From JANSYA01 sp965243385 (GTDB lineage Bacteria; Spirochaetota; Leptospiria; Leptospirales; Leptonemataceae), in the NCBI GenBank assembly GCA_965243385.1, contig CBDEUV010000002.1:1674001-1738000 (forward strand): a stretch of DNA of 64,000 nt, in the 5' to 3' direction. Shown here piece after piece: positions 26,570 to 35,268 of the stretch. A program made the translations under genes and the position numbers. The first letter of the stretch is position 1. Each line of letters starts with the position of its first letter. Under the pieces are notes generated by a model that had not been told where the DNA came from, made no database searches, and saw only the letters and a list, made by a program, of their open reading frames with translations.

Positions 26570-27370
26570 GTGTACGGCCTGGAGAATCTGATTTTGAACG
26601 AGTCCGGGCATTCCGCCTGGTACAATTTCGGTTACTGGACGGCTGACGAAGATCGCTACGAAGCAGCCTGTCAGAGGCTCGCGCTCGAACTCTCGCATGC
26701 CGCCCGGCTGCGCGCGGGACAAAGCGTCTTTGATATCGGCGGCGGCTGCGGCGACCAGCAGCGCCTGTGGCTGAGCAAGCATCGTCTCCGGCGAATTCAT
26801 GCCATCAATCCCTCCGTCGCCCAGGTTGACTTCGCCCGGGACAGCTTTCGTCGAGCCGGCGTTCAGGACGCGATCACCATCGAAGTCGCGGAACTCAGTC
26901 CCGTTTCGCCGTCCGCAGTATCGACAGAGTACGACTGCGTCCTATCCCTGGACGCGGCCTATCATATTGAAAAGGCGCTGCTGTTTCGCGAGAGCGCGCG
27001 CCGGACCGGCGATCAAGGCCGGCTCGCCTTCACCGATCTGGCGCCGGGTCCGGGAGCGAAGCAGGCGCTCTCGAGATTCATCTTACGCCTGATCTGCGCG
27101 GGCAGCGGGATCCCGTACCCCGGGCTCCGCGACGTAAACGATTTGCGATCTTCTGGAGAGCCCTGGGGCTGGTCCTGTATTCAGCTCAGGGATATCACCG
27201 CCGAAGTCTTTGAAGGTTACGCGCGTTTTATGCGCGGAGCCCGTGCCCGGCTTTTTCGCAAGCACGGTCTGAAAAGCCTGCGCTTTATTCTTGCGGGACT
27301 TGCAATCGAGCTGATTCTCAGACGCGCGCTCTTGCGCTACGTACTGGCGGTCTTTGAACGGCGGCCCTGA
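26570..27370 (+). CDS. SAM-dependent methyltransferase (class I)
   Basis: This 266-residue protein has the SAM-binding motif I 'VFDIGGGCGDQ' and the acidic motif region 'YDCVLSLDAAYHI', as in small-molecule and lipid class I methyltransferases. It opens with 'WYNFGYW', reminiscent of sterol/cyclopropane-type enzymes. The start is GTG. The gene converges on an FAD oxidoreductase of the COG2907 type, 13 bases away; that family is often found with lipid-modifying methyltransferases. A lipid substrate is an inference. The C-terminus has a hydrophobic helix that could bind membrane. Confidence 0.8.
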   Translation: MYGLENLILNESGHSAWYNFGYWTADEDRYEAACQRLALELSHAARLRAGQSVFDIGGGCGDQQRLWLSKHRLRRIHAINPSVAQVDFARDSFRRAGVQDAITIEVAELSPVSPSAVSTEYDCVLSLDAAYHIEKALLFRESARRTGDQGRLAFTDLAPGPGAKQALSRFILRLICAGSGIPYPGLRDVNDLRSSGEPWGWSCIQLRDITAEVFEGYARFMRGARARLFRKHGLKSLRFILAGLAIELILRRALLRYVLAVFERRP

Positions 27371-27383
27371 GTCGTTCGGCCGT

Positions 27384-28643
27384 CTAATTATTTTCGGCGG
27401 CGATCAGCCCCGCGATGCGTTCCCCGGATACGGCGGCGGCTTCCAGAAGCGGTATTCCACTTTCGGTATAGGAACCGCAAATCTTTACGCGATTCGCGGC
27501 ATCGCGATTTAGAGCGGCCAGATCCTGGAGGATCGCCACGGTTTCGCCGTCCACCAGCGGTCGCTCGAATTGCGCCTGCGCGATCAAATCCGCCTGCGCG
27601 GGGGAACGATGCGGATTCCAGGTCTGCAGAATCGGTTCGGCGGCGCGCAATTCATTTTGAATCGCGTTCATATAGATCGTAGCCATCGGCTTTTCATACG
27701 CCGCATCTACGGTAAAATTCACCGGCGACCAGGCGCCCCGTTTCGCCGGCAGAAAACTTGGATCTTTGTGCACGATCAGCTCGCTCTTTTCGTAACGAAA
27801 TCGCGAAAGCAGCTGGCGATGGCGCGGCAAGTGCGGTTCGCAAAAACGCGCGGCCTGGTTGGCCTGGGTGGCCAGTACAACATAGTCATATATTTCGGGC
27901 CCGTGTTCCGTGGTCACCCGGACCTGATCGCCGTCCTGATGGATTTCGCGCACCGCGAATCCGCAGCGAATTTCGTCCGCCGCCTGCGCCAGGTTCTTCG
28001 CCACTTCCGCGACTCCGCCCACGATCCGGCGCACTCCGCCGGGTTTCCGGCTGTTTACCAGATAGCCGATCAGGGTCGCGGCCGGATAAGCCTTCACGGC
28101 GTCGTAGCTGCAGGTATTCACCGCGGCGAAGAGCGGTAAAATGAAACGCTCGCGAAATTCATCCGAATACTCGTAGGCTTCCAGGTACTCCCCGAAACTC
28201 ATATCCGCGACGGCGGGCGTACTTAAATGAGCCGCGCCGCGCATATAGAACCGCAGGATGTCCCGCAGAATTCGGCGCCCCTGCCGTGCGAAACTAAAAG
28301 CGTCGGACAAAAACGAATACGATTCATCGCCCAGAATCAGGTTTCTGTAGCGAAAGTACGGCCGGCCGCGCTCATCGCTGAACGAACCGGAGTAGTCGAT
28401 GATTTCGGTCGGAATACGCGAAGCCGCGTACAGGCGCAGCAGGCCCGGATAATAACCGGCCTTCATCACCCGCAGCGGCGTGTCGATGCGAACGACGTCG
28501 CCGTTTTGCAATGCGACGTCGACCGAATGCGCGTCGATTCCCACGCTCGCCTCTTTTTCCAGGAGTGCAACTCGCGCGAAATCGCTCGCGTACCAGCAGG
28601 CGGAAAGCCCCGCCAGGCCGCTTCCAATGACAGCGATCTTCAT
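27384..28643 (-). CDS. FAD-dependent amine-oxidase-like oxidoreductase (COG2907 type)
   Basis: This 419-residue protein has an N-terminal Rossmann dinucleotide fingerprint (IGSGLAGLSACW, then the acidic end of strand 2 at 'ALLEKEASVG'). The C-terminal FAD-binding signature is 'KICGSYTESGIPLLEAAAVS'. The family resembles amine oxidases and phytoene-desaturase-like enzymes. Members are often encoded beside cyclopropane fatty-acid synthase-like methyltransferases and are thought to act on acyl chains. It is downstream of the MBL/cNMP gene on the same strand, with a 42-base gap. The exact reaction is unknown. Confidence 0.83.
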   Translation of the reverse strand: MKIAVIGSGLAGLSACWYASDFARVALLEKEASVGIDAHSVDVALQNGDVVRIDTPLRVMKAGYYPGLLRLYAASRIPTEIIDYSGSFSDERGRPYFRYRNLILGDESYSFLSDAFSFARQGRRILRDILRFYMRGAAHLSTPAVADMSFGEYLEAYEYSDEFRERFILPLFAAVNTCSYDAVKAYPAATLIGYLVNSRKPGGVRRIVGGVAEVAKNLAQAADEIRCGFAVREIHQDGDQVRVTTEHGPEIYDYVVLATQANQAARFCEPHLPRHRQLLSRFRYEKSELIVHKDPSFLPAKRGAWSPVNFTVDAAYEKPMATIYMNAIQNELRAAEPILQTWNPHRSPAQADLIAQAQFERPLVDGETVAILQDLAALNRDAANRVKICGSYTESGIPLLEAAAVSGERIAGLIAAENN

Positions 28644-28685
28644 AGCCCAGCACAGACCTCATCCGGCGGGCGGTAAAGATTATTT

Positions 28686-30869
28686 TCAGGCGCTTTGCGC
28701 GTCGGGCCCGGATTTTTCCAGGTTCTTGAGCTCCCGTGCGCGACGAATCATGATTTCGCGCATACTGAAGTGAAAGATCGGGGCCGACTCGACGATCCGG
28801 CGAATATCGCCGCGGGCGATTTTGATTACGACGCTGTCGGCCAGAGCTTTGACAGTGGCGTTGCGCACCGTATCCGCGAGAGATCCGTATTCGCCGAACA
28901 TATCGCCGCCGCGAAGGATTTTCACTTCCAGGCCGTTGCGGGTTACGCTGAATTCGCCGGAAAGAATAATATAAAAATCCTGGTCTTTATTCCCCTGTTC
29001 GACCAGGCTTTCGCCTTCGGGCACCCGCTTGCGAATACAGTTCCGGGCGATGCGATCGTTCACATTGTCGGCGAAATCCGCGAACGGCCAGAAGCGTTCA
29101 ATCTCCGAGCGAACCTGCCAGAGATGCCGCATCTCTTCGACGCGGTCTTCCGAAACCAGGAATTCGTAAAACAGCTTCTCCTCGATCGCGCAAAGCGCAA
29201 CCGGCGTCATCGCGACGATCGAAGCGGAGCGGGTTTTGTTTTCGTCAAGCACCGCCATTTCCCCCACGAAATCGCCCGCCTCTTTTCGCGCGCGTTCGGT
29301 CAATTTGTGACCGTCGTGAGTCATCACGCTGCAGCTGCCGGCGAGAATAATATAGATCAAACCTTTGGATGTTTCGCCCTGCTTGAAAATCACGTCGCCG
29401 GAGTTAAAGGTCTGAATCTCGAAGCTGTTCATCAACGCCGTGCCCCAGCCGTGCGAAATATTCCGAAATGCGTCGCCGAGAATATGCATCGTGCGAATCA
29501 AATACGAGTCATGGCTGCCCTGGATGATTGAATAGCGTTTGCCCGCGACCGCGTGCGAAAAGGTCGCGTCAAATTCCGGCGGCAAATGCTCGAGGTGCAT
29601 AAATACGATCCGGTCCGATTGCGAACCCACCGCGTCGCGTGGATCGCCGTGCAGAATCCCCTGACCGCCGTCGGCGAAGAGGATGTCGTGGCGATCGGTA
29701 TACAGACTGCGCAGGGCCTCGAATTTTTCCGGACGTACGATCCCCTGTTCGACCATGCCTTCGATGTCCGCGAAAGCCTTATTGTCGCCGATAAACACCA
29801 CGCTGCGCGAAGAAGGCCCATCCTTCATACGAAAGGTGCCGCCGATAGTGGGAATCGAGTGGACAGTATAGTGCGGAGTAATTGAAATCCCATAAAACTC
29901 GGTAACTTCGTACGGCTTCAACTCAACGAATTCGAACATCGCCGACAGGTACTCCACCGGCATGAGCGTCTGCAGCGAGAGCTTCATCATCGCCATCCAG
30001 AAGATCTCTTTCGTGGCCAGCAACTGGACCTTATTCGAAAGGCGGAGCAGCGGGAAAATATTACAGTGATCGTCGTGAATATGGGTCAGATAGATCGAAC
30101 GAATTTCCGTACTCGAAACTCCGCGCGAATTCAGGGCCTGCTCCAGATACGGCGGGCAATCGATCAGCATATGCTCGGAGTTGTAATGCAAAAGCAAAGA
30201 CGAGCACGGCTTATCCGCGATGAAACCGGAAGCTCCGCCGAGCACCGTAACTCCCAGACGCATGGGCAACGAAGCCACGAAATCGTTCTGTAAATCGTAG
30301 GGCGGTTGCTGTGGTTCGTCGAATACGATGTCGATTTTTTCGCCGGCCACGCGATAGCGGTCTTTGCCGATATGTTCGATCGCGACGCCGCCGTCCAGAT
30401 TCGCCACGCCCTTTTGAAACGGCACGAAGTCCACGAAATCGTCGATGCAGTATTCTTCGCCGTCCGGATTCTTCACCGAAAGCGCCCGCGATTCGCGATA
30501 GAGCTCGTCGAACCAGTGCGATTCGCCCAGCTCCGCGTATTCTTTTCGGGTCGGACCGAGCAGGGTCAAACGCAACAGCTTGCGATTCGCCTTTAAATGA
30601 CGCGGCGTTCCCACGATAGTCAGCTTCTTGCCGTGTTTGAAGAAATTACCTTCGACGAAAAGAAACGAATACAGCGGAAATTCGGTGCAATTCTGCAGCA
30701 CATCGAAACGGTACGGCGTGTCCGGCAGCACGATCACGTCCGGGCTGGGGAGCCCTTTCAACATCAAATGTTTGATCACTTCCGGCGGACAGCCGAAAAG
30801 AATATTGCGACTCTCCGCCTCCCCCGAATTCCAAACGCTCACGCCGGGCGCGACATCGATTACAGCCAT
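28686..30869 (-). CDS. Metallo-beta-lactamase-fold protein with two cyclic-nucleotide-binding domains
   Basis: The protein has about 727 residues from ATG 30869; an in-frame ATG at 30911 is an alternative. The central MBL-fold domain has the metal motif 'LTHIHDDHCN'. Two tandem cNMP-binding domains follow: the first around 'GDVIFKQGETSKGLIYIIL...GDFVGEMAVLDENKTRSASIVA', the second around 'GESLVEQGNKDQDFYIILSG...GGDMFGEYGSLADTVRNATV'. Both keep the phosphate-binding GE motif, but the following Arg is in RSAS or RNAT form. It is probably a hydrolase switched by cAMP or cGMP. The substrate is unknown. An adenylate cyclase is encoded at 10543. Confidence 0.86.
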   Translation of the reverse strand: MAVIDVAPGVSVWNSGEAESRNILFGCPPEVIKHLMLKGLPSPDVIVLPDTPYRFDVLQNCTEFPLYSFLFVEGNFFKHGKKLTIVGTPRHLKANRKLLRLTLLGPTRKEYAELGESHWFDELYRESRALSVKNPDGEEYCIDDFVDFVPFQKGVANLDGGVAIEHIGKDRYRVAGEKIDIVFDEPQQPPYDLQNDFVASLPMRLGVTVLGGASGFIADKPCSSLLLHYNSEHMLIDCPPYLEQALNSRGVSSTEIRSIYLTHIHDDHCNIFPLLRLSNKVQLLATKEIFWMAMMKLSLQTLMPVEYLSAMFEFVELKPYEVTEFYGISITPHYTVHSIPTIGGTFRMKDGPSSRSVVFIGDNKAFADIEGMVEQGIVRPEKFEALRSLYTDRHDILFADGGQGILHGDPRDAVGSQSDRIVFMHLEHLPPEFDATFSHAVAGKRYSIIQGSHDSYLIRTMHILGDAFRNISHGWGTALMNSFEIQTFNSGDVIFKQGETSKGLIYIILAGSCSVMTHDGHKLTERARKEAGDFVGEMAVLDENKTRSASIVAMTPVALCAIEEKLFYEFLVSEDRVEEMRHLWQVRSEIERFWPFADFADNVNDRIARNCIRKRVPEGESLVEQGNKDQDFYIILSGEFSVTRNGLEVKILRGGDMFGEYGSLADTVRNATVKALADSVVIKIARGDIRRIVESAPIFHFSMREIMIRRARELKNLEKSGPDAQSA

Positions 30870-31031
30870 ACGCGGAAAAAAGGCCGCATGCCTCCGGACC
30901 GGGCAAGCCATTTTCGCGGAGAATTCGCAGGCTTTCGATTTGCAACGCGCGCGGCGAACGAAGCCAGGCGACCCGGCGACCGGCAACTCATTGTCGGAAT
31001 TTCGCCGCGGCTCCGGAGTGACCGGCCGGAT

Positions 31032-31403
31032 TCAGACCTGCAGCGACTCGATTTCCAGTTCGGGGTGTAGCTCCAGAAAGTCTTCTATACAATGCTTAAA
31101 GAAACGATGGACCACCTTTCTTCGTTCGCGGGCGTTGATTCCGCGTTTGTAACGCAGTTCGATGGGAATGATCGTATTGATCTGCAAACGCCCGAGATCA
31201 ATGATCAGGCTCAATTCAAAACGGCGGTCTCCGATCTCCGGCGTATTGATGATTAGAAAATTCGCGGCCGTAAGCCCCGGGGTGCTCCATTCGCCCGCAT
31301 CGAATTCCTCCGAAAGCCATCCCGGGGGCGGCGCGGCGCGCAGCCCGGCTATGACTTTTTCCAGAATAGGCTCAGGGCCTTTGATTACAAGATATCCGTC
31401 CAC
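31032..31403 (-). CDS. Small protein of unknown family, paralogue of the one at 35269 (copy A)
   Basis: This 123-residue protein starts at GTG 31403 (GTG GAC GGA). It has no signal peptide or membrane segment. I recognise no domain. It aligns along nearly its whole length with the product at 35269. Shared stretches include 'MDGYLV.KGPE', a central 'LSLII.L.RL', 'HRF...C...F' and 'LEIE' near the end. The two copies flank the triple-hydrolase gene, both on the opposite strand. It diverges from that gene across a 320-base gap and precedes the MBL/cNMP gene on its own strand. Confidence 0.75.
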   Translation of the reverse strand: MDGYLVIKGPEPILEKVIAGLRAAPPPGWLSEEFDAGEWSTPGLTAANFLIINTPEIGDRRFELSLIIDLGRLQINTIIPIELRYKRGINARERRKVVHRFFKHCIEDFLELHPELEIESLQV

Positions 31404-31723
31404 AGCGCGTCCGCTGGATACGCTCTATGGCGACTCCACGACCGAATCAATATGGAACCCGATGCCGGGGATTGGGCAAGCCGTTTTTCGAAGCCACGAA
31501 CCCGCATCCGATCATCCGACACGCTACAAATACAAACACGCACGCATGCACACCCCACACCGGAGTGCAGCCACATTCAAAACAAATCCTGCCCCGATGA
31601 TTTAAATATTGACACACCCGAACATCGAGCGCATATCCTTAACACCTCAAAAAAAGAACCTACGTACCCGGACCGCGTAAATATATGCAGTCGTGGGCCC
31701 GGACGGTCGTCAGAGAACATGCC
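31404..31723. promoter_or_regulatory. Divergent intergenic region before the triple-hydrolase gene, with candidate promoter
   Basis: No gene is supported in these 320 bases. TTGACA (31609-31614), a 17-base spacer and CATATC (31632-31637) form a plausible vegetative promoter pointing toward the hydrolase gene. The stretch 31520-31620 is unusually A/C-rich on the plus strand. Confidence 0.4.
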
Positions 31724-34700
31724 ATGAACGAAGCACTGCCCTTCTCCCATCCGATCCTTGAAGGCTTCGCCGTAGAGACGACGCTCCCCGACGCGGAACT
31801 CAAGAAATTATTTCCGAAAAAGAGCCGGTCAAACCGGCAAATCCAATGGAAAGTCGAAAAGACCGACACGCAAAATCTGCTGCTGGTCCTGCCCCAGGAG
31901 CAGGCCGACGGCAGGGGAGCGCTCTCCATCGCGGAGAGCTGGAACCTGGCGTATAAAATCGCGAAGACGAGCGGAGTGCGCGACTGCGATCCGTCCTTCG
32001 GGGTCTACGACAACGTGGGCGAACCCACCACACCAGCCGCGCAGCATTATGCGGATGCCGCGGCCGTGCACTTTCCGGACAGGGCCGCAAAGCGCCTCCC
32101 GGGCGAAGGCTGGAAGGAAGGCGACGACGACTGGCCGTTGCAAATGCTACATGCCCGTGAAGCCTGGGCGGAAGAGTTGCCGCAGTACGAAGGCTACCAA
32201 TCAAAGGCGAAGGGCGAAGGCATCGTCATCGGGCATCCCGACGTGGGTTATCCCGCGGCCCATTTACCGGACGACGATCTACCCGCCGAACAGCGCCTCC
32301 CTGGCTGGAATTTTATGGACGGCGAAAATAAAAAAGAGCCGATCGATCTGGAGCTGCAGGGACACGGCCTTGGGACGGCGAGCGTCATGCTCAGCTCAGA
32401 GGGCAAAGGCATTATCACAGGCGTCGCGCCGAAAGCAAAAATCCGGCCGTATCGCGTAACCAGGAGTCGATTCCCGCACCCCGCCGTTCTATATTCTTCC
32501 GGTGCGATCCGGCTTTCCAGGGCCATCGGCCGGGCGCTGCAAGACGAATGCCACGTCCTGTCGATCAGTCTGGGCTGGCTAAAAAGTACGGCGCTGCACA
32601 CCTCCGTAAAGAACGCTTACAATAACAACGTGATCATTTGCGCCGCCGCCGGTAACTACACCGGTCCCTTCATCACCGCGCCGGGCAGCTACGCGGAAAC
32701 GATCACTCTGGGCGGCTGTGACTACAAACGCCGGGGCTGGAAGTTCAGCGCCTTCGGTGATGAAATCGACGCCAGCGGTCCGGGGACGGGAGTTCCCCGG
32801 GCGATCATTGAAGACGGCGTCGCGAAAACCGAACCCAGCCAGGGCACTTCATTTGCAGTTGCGATGACCGCCGGAACCGCGGCACTCTGGCTTGCGTTTC
32901 ACAATCGAGATTATTTGCTCGAAGAGTACCAGGGCATTCCTCTGACCGAAGCCTTTCGTTATATGCTGCATCACCATTCCGATCCGGCGCCATCTGGATT
33001 CCCCTGGAGCCTCGGTCACGGCATCGTCAACGCGCAAAAGCTGTTAGCGGCGAAGTTGCCGAAAAAAGAGACAGTCGAGCAGTGGATGCGAGAACGTAAA
33101 AGCGCGGGAGTCGCGAACCGGGCGCTGGCCGCCGCGAAACCCGGATCGCAATCGGAACAGACAACGGAAAATCGGACCCGCCTGCGAGCGGCAAGGGCCT
33201 GCCATCCCATCGAAAGCGCCGTCACCCGCTCCGCCCATCCAACTCTGCTGGAGGAGCTTCAAAATACGGATCCAAAGCTGGAAGTGGAGCTGCGCTTTCA
33301 GATCATCACGGATCCCGAACTACGCCTGCAGCTCGCGCGGGCGGCCCTGCGTCCTGACCCGCAGGACTTGATTGGCGGCGAAGACGCAATCCCGAACGCC
33401 GCCGAAACGGCGTCGGCCGACGCCAGCGGCACTGGTCTGATCGACCGACTGCTGGCCAAACCGGAATTGTCCGATCGATTGCGCGCAGCGCTGCGCAAAA
33501 GATCGCCCGGGTCGATCAGCCTTTCGCAGAAGCTGGACGTTCTACGCGACGCCACCGACTTTCGCGACCGCATCTACGCTCCGACCCTGCAGAGCCTCCG
33601 CAACGAAATCCTGCCGGATCGCAAGAAAATCGAGCTGCTGGACCAGGGCCGCGAAGGCGCCTGCACCGGATACGCCCTGGCGGCTGTGATCCGCCATCTC
33701 AGTGGCGCGAACAAGGCCGCGGCTCTGGAAGTCGATCCGCGAAATTTATATCACCTGGCCCGACGTCACGACCGCTGGCCCGGCGAAAACTACGAAGGTT
33801 CGAGCGCGCGCGGCGTAATGAAAGGCTGGTTTAAACACGGCGGCGTCTATCAGAAAAAGCGAAGAGTCCGCCCCGGAGCCTATTACCGTGTCAGTCCGCG
33901 GGTCAGCGACCTGCAGGCCGCTCTGAACGAAGTGAGCGCCGTACTGGTAACCGCCGCCGTACACGACGGGTGGGACCGGCCGAATCAAAGCGGGCTCATT
34001 GAATACAAAGCGGACGCGCCCTCCACCGGGGGGCACGCATTCGCGGTCGTTGGTTACACCAGAGCCGGCTTTATTATCCAAAACTCCTGGGGCGCGAGTT
34101 GGGGCGGCCTGCGCACGTCGGCGAAGGCGAAGGCGATCGCCGGCCTCGCGTTATGGACCTACGCGGACTACGAAAAGAACGTCTGGGACGCATGGGTCGC
34201 ACAGCTCGAAGCTTTCCCGGGCTCGGAAAATATGCCCAGGACCCACAGCATCGCCTTTTACGGCAGCGGGCCTTCGCGCACCGAAGCGCGACCGGCCCAG
34301 GAATCGATCGCGCGCGAATATCTGCATATCGACGACGGCGACTTCCATGACGCCGGGAACTATCCCACCGACGAAGAGGAGGCGTTTGAGACTATTAGCG
34401 ACGCGTGCGGCGATTCTCGTCCCCTGCTCTTCTTCGCCCACGGGGGACTCAATTCCGTTCCGGCCGCCGCGCAACGCATACCGGAATGGACGCGCGTGCT
34501 GCCGGAGATCCGACAGATTCACTTTTTATGGGACACCGGCATTCTGGAAGAATTCAAAGACGTCGTCATGAATAAAAACGATCTTTCCCTGAAACGGGCC
34601 GGCGGTTCGCTCAGTCAGAGCTGGGACACCTTTCTGGAACGCTTCGCTCATCGCGCGGGTCATGCGCTGTGGAAAGAAATGAAAGCGGGCGCGCGCCAGG

Positions 34701-35248
34701 CCTTCGAGCAGGGTCGCGCGGGAACTCGCGTCCTGGAATTTCTGAAAGAAGGGATGGCCGACGCGAAGGAGTCGCCCGGCCTGCATCTGGCCGGCCACAG
34801 CGCCGGCGCGATCTGGATGTGCAGGCTCCTGGAACGGTGGATGGCGCTCGACGGTCCGCCCATCGATTCGCTCACGCTTTTCGCACCGGCCTGCACCTGG
34901 TCTCTGTTCGGCGAAGCGGTTATTCCGGCCCTGGCAGAAAACTACTTAAAGAAGGTGACGATATTCAATCTCGACGAGCGACATGAGCGCGACGACCGCG
35001 TCGTCATCTACGGTAAGTCGCTCCTGTACCTGGTCTCCAACTCATTCGAGAAGTCGCGGCGAGAGCTATCCGGCCCGCCCCGGCCTCTCGTTGGACTGGA
35101 CGTATTTCGCGAACAATTGCCGGCAACGTCGAAGATCGATTATCACCTGGCGCCCGGCCCGAAGAGCAAGGCGAAACACCACGGCGATTTTGACGACGAT
35201 GAAACGACACTGGCCAGTTTGAAACGGATCGTCTGCGGCTCCGACTGA
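31724..35248 (+). CDS. Triple hydrolase: subtilisin (S8) + papain-like (C1) peptidases + C-terminal alpha/beta serine hydrolase
   Basis: This protein has 1174 residues from ATG 31724, or 1187 from ATG 31685; numbering here is from 31685. There is no signal peptide, so it is probably cytoplasmic. The S8 domain (about 150-455) has Asp186 ('IGHPDVGY'), His227 ('LQGHGLGTA'), oxyanion Asn324 ('AAAGNYTG') and Ser389 ('SQGTSFAVAM'). A charged linker (about 460-630) carries degenerate repeats. The papain-like domain (about 640-840) has Gln654/Cys660 ('DQGREGACTGYA'), His784 ('TGGHAFAVVGY') and Asn800 ('QNSWGASWG'). The C-terminal domain (about 850-1187) has 'FFAHGGLNS' and nucleophile Ser1039 in 'AGHSAGA', with candidate His residues at 1165-1166. 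All three active sites look intact. Two homologous small proteins flank it. The role is unknown. Confidence 0.85.
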   Translation: MNEALPFSHPILEGFAVETTLPDAELKKLFPKKSRSNRQIQWKVEKTDTQNLLLVLPQEQADGRGALSIAESWNLAYKIAKTSGVRDCDPSFGVYDNVGEPTTPAAQHYADAAAVHFPDRAAKRLPGEGWKEGDDDWPLQMLHAREAWAEELPQYEGYQSKAKGEGIVIGHPDVGYPAAHLPDDDLPAEQRLPGWNFMDGENKKEPIDLELQGHGLGTASVMLSSEGKGIITGVAPKAKIRPYRVTRSRFPHPAVLYSSGAIRLSRAIGRALQDECHVLSISLGWLKSTALHTSVKNAYNNNVIICAAAGNYTGPFITAPGSYAETITLGGCDYKRRGWKFSAFGDEIDASGPGTGVPRAIIEDGVAKTEPSQGTSFAVAMTAGTAALWLAFHNRDYLLEEYQGIPLTEAFRYMLHHHSDPAPSGFPWSLGHGIVNAQKLLAAKLPKKETVEQWMRERKSAGVANRALAAAKPGSQSEQTTENRTRLRAARACHPIESAVTRSAHPTLLEELQNTDPKLEVELRFQIITDPELRLQLARAALRPDPQDLIGGEDAIPNAAETASADASGTGLIDRLLAKPELSDRLRAALRKRSPGSISLSQKLDVLRDATDFRDRIYAPTLQSLRNEILPDRKKIELLDQGREGACTGYALAAVIRHLSGANKAAALEVDPRNLYHLARRHDRWPGENYEGSSARGVMKGWFKHGGVYQKKRRVRPGAYYRVSPRVSDLQAALNEVSAVLVTAAVHDGWDRPNQSGLIEYKADAPSTGGHAFAVVGYTRAGFIIQNSWGASWGGLRTSAKAKAIAGLALWTYADYEKNVWDAWVAQLEAFPGSENMPRTHSIAFYGSGPSRTEARPAQESIAREYLHIDDGDFHDAGNYPTDEEEAFETISDACGDSRPLLFFAHGGLNSVPAAAQRIPEWTRVLPEIRQIHFLWDTGILEEFKDVVMNKNDLSLKRAGGSLSQSWDTFLERFAHRAGHALWKEMKAGARQAFEQGRAGTRVLEFLKEGMADAKESPGLHLAGHSAGAIWMCRLLERWMALDGPPIDSLTLFAPACTWSLFGEAVIPALAENYLKKVTIFNLDERHERDDRVVIYGKSLLYLVSNSFEKSRRELSGPPRPLVGLDVFREQLPATSKIDYHLAPGPKSKAKHHGDFDDDETTLASLKRIVCGSD

Positions 35249-35268
35249 ATCGCAGTGCAGCCCAATCG

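Noticed and set aside
31452..31727. Plus-strand open frame of 91 codons in the gap before the triple hydrolase
   Set aside because: It has low-complexity composition and no ribosome site, and a better promoter-like reading of the same bases exists.
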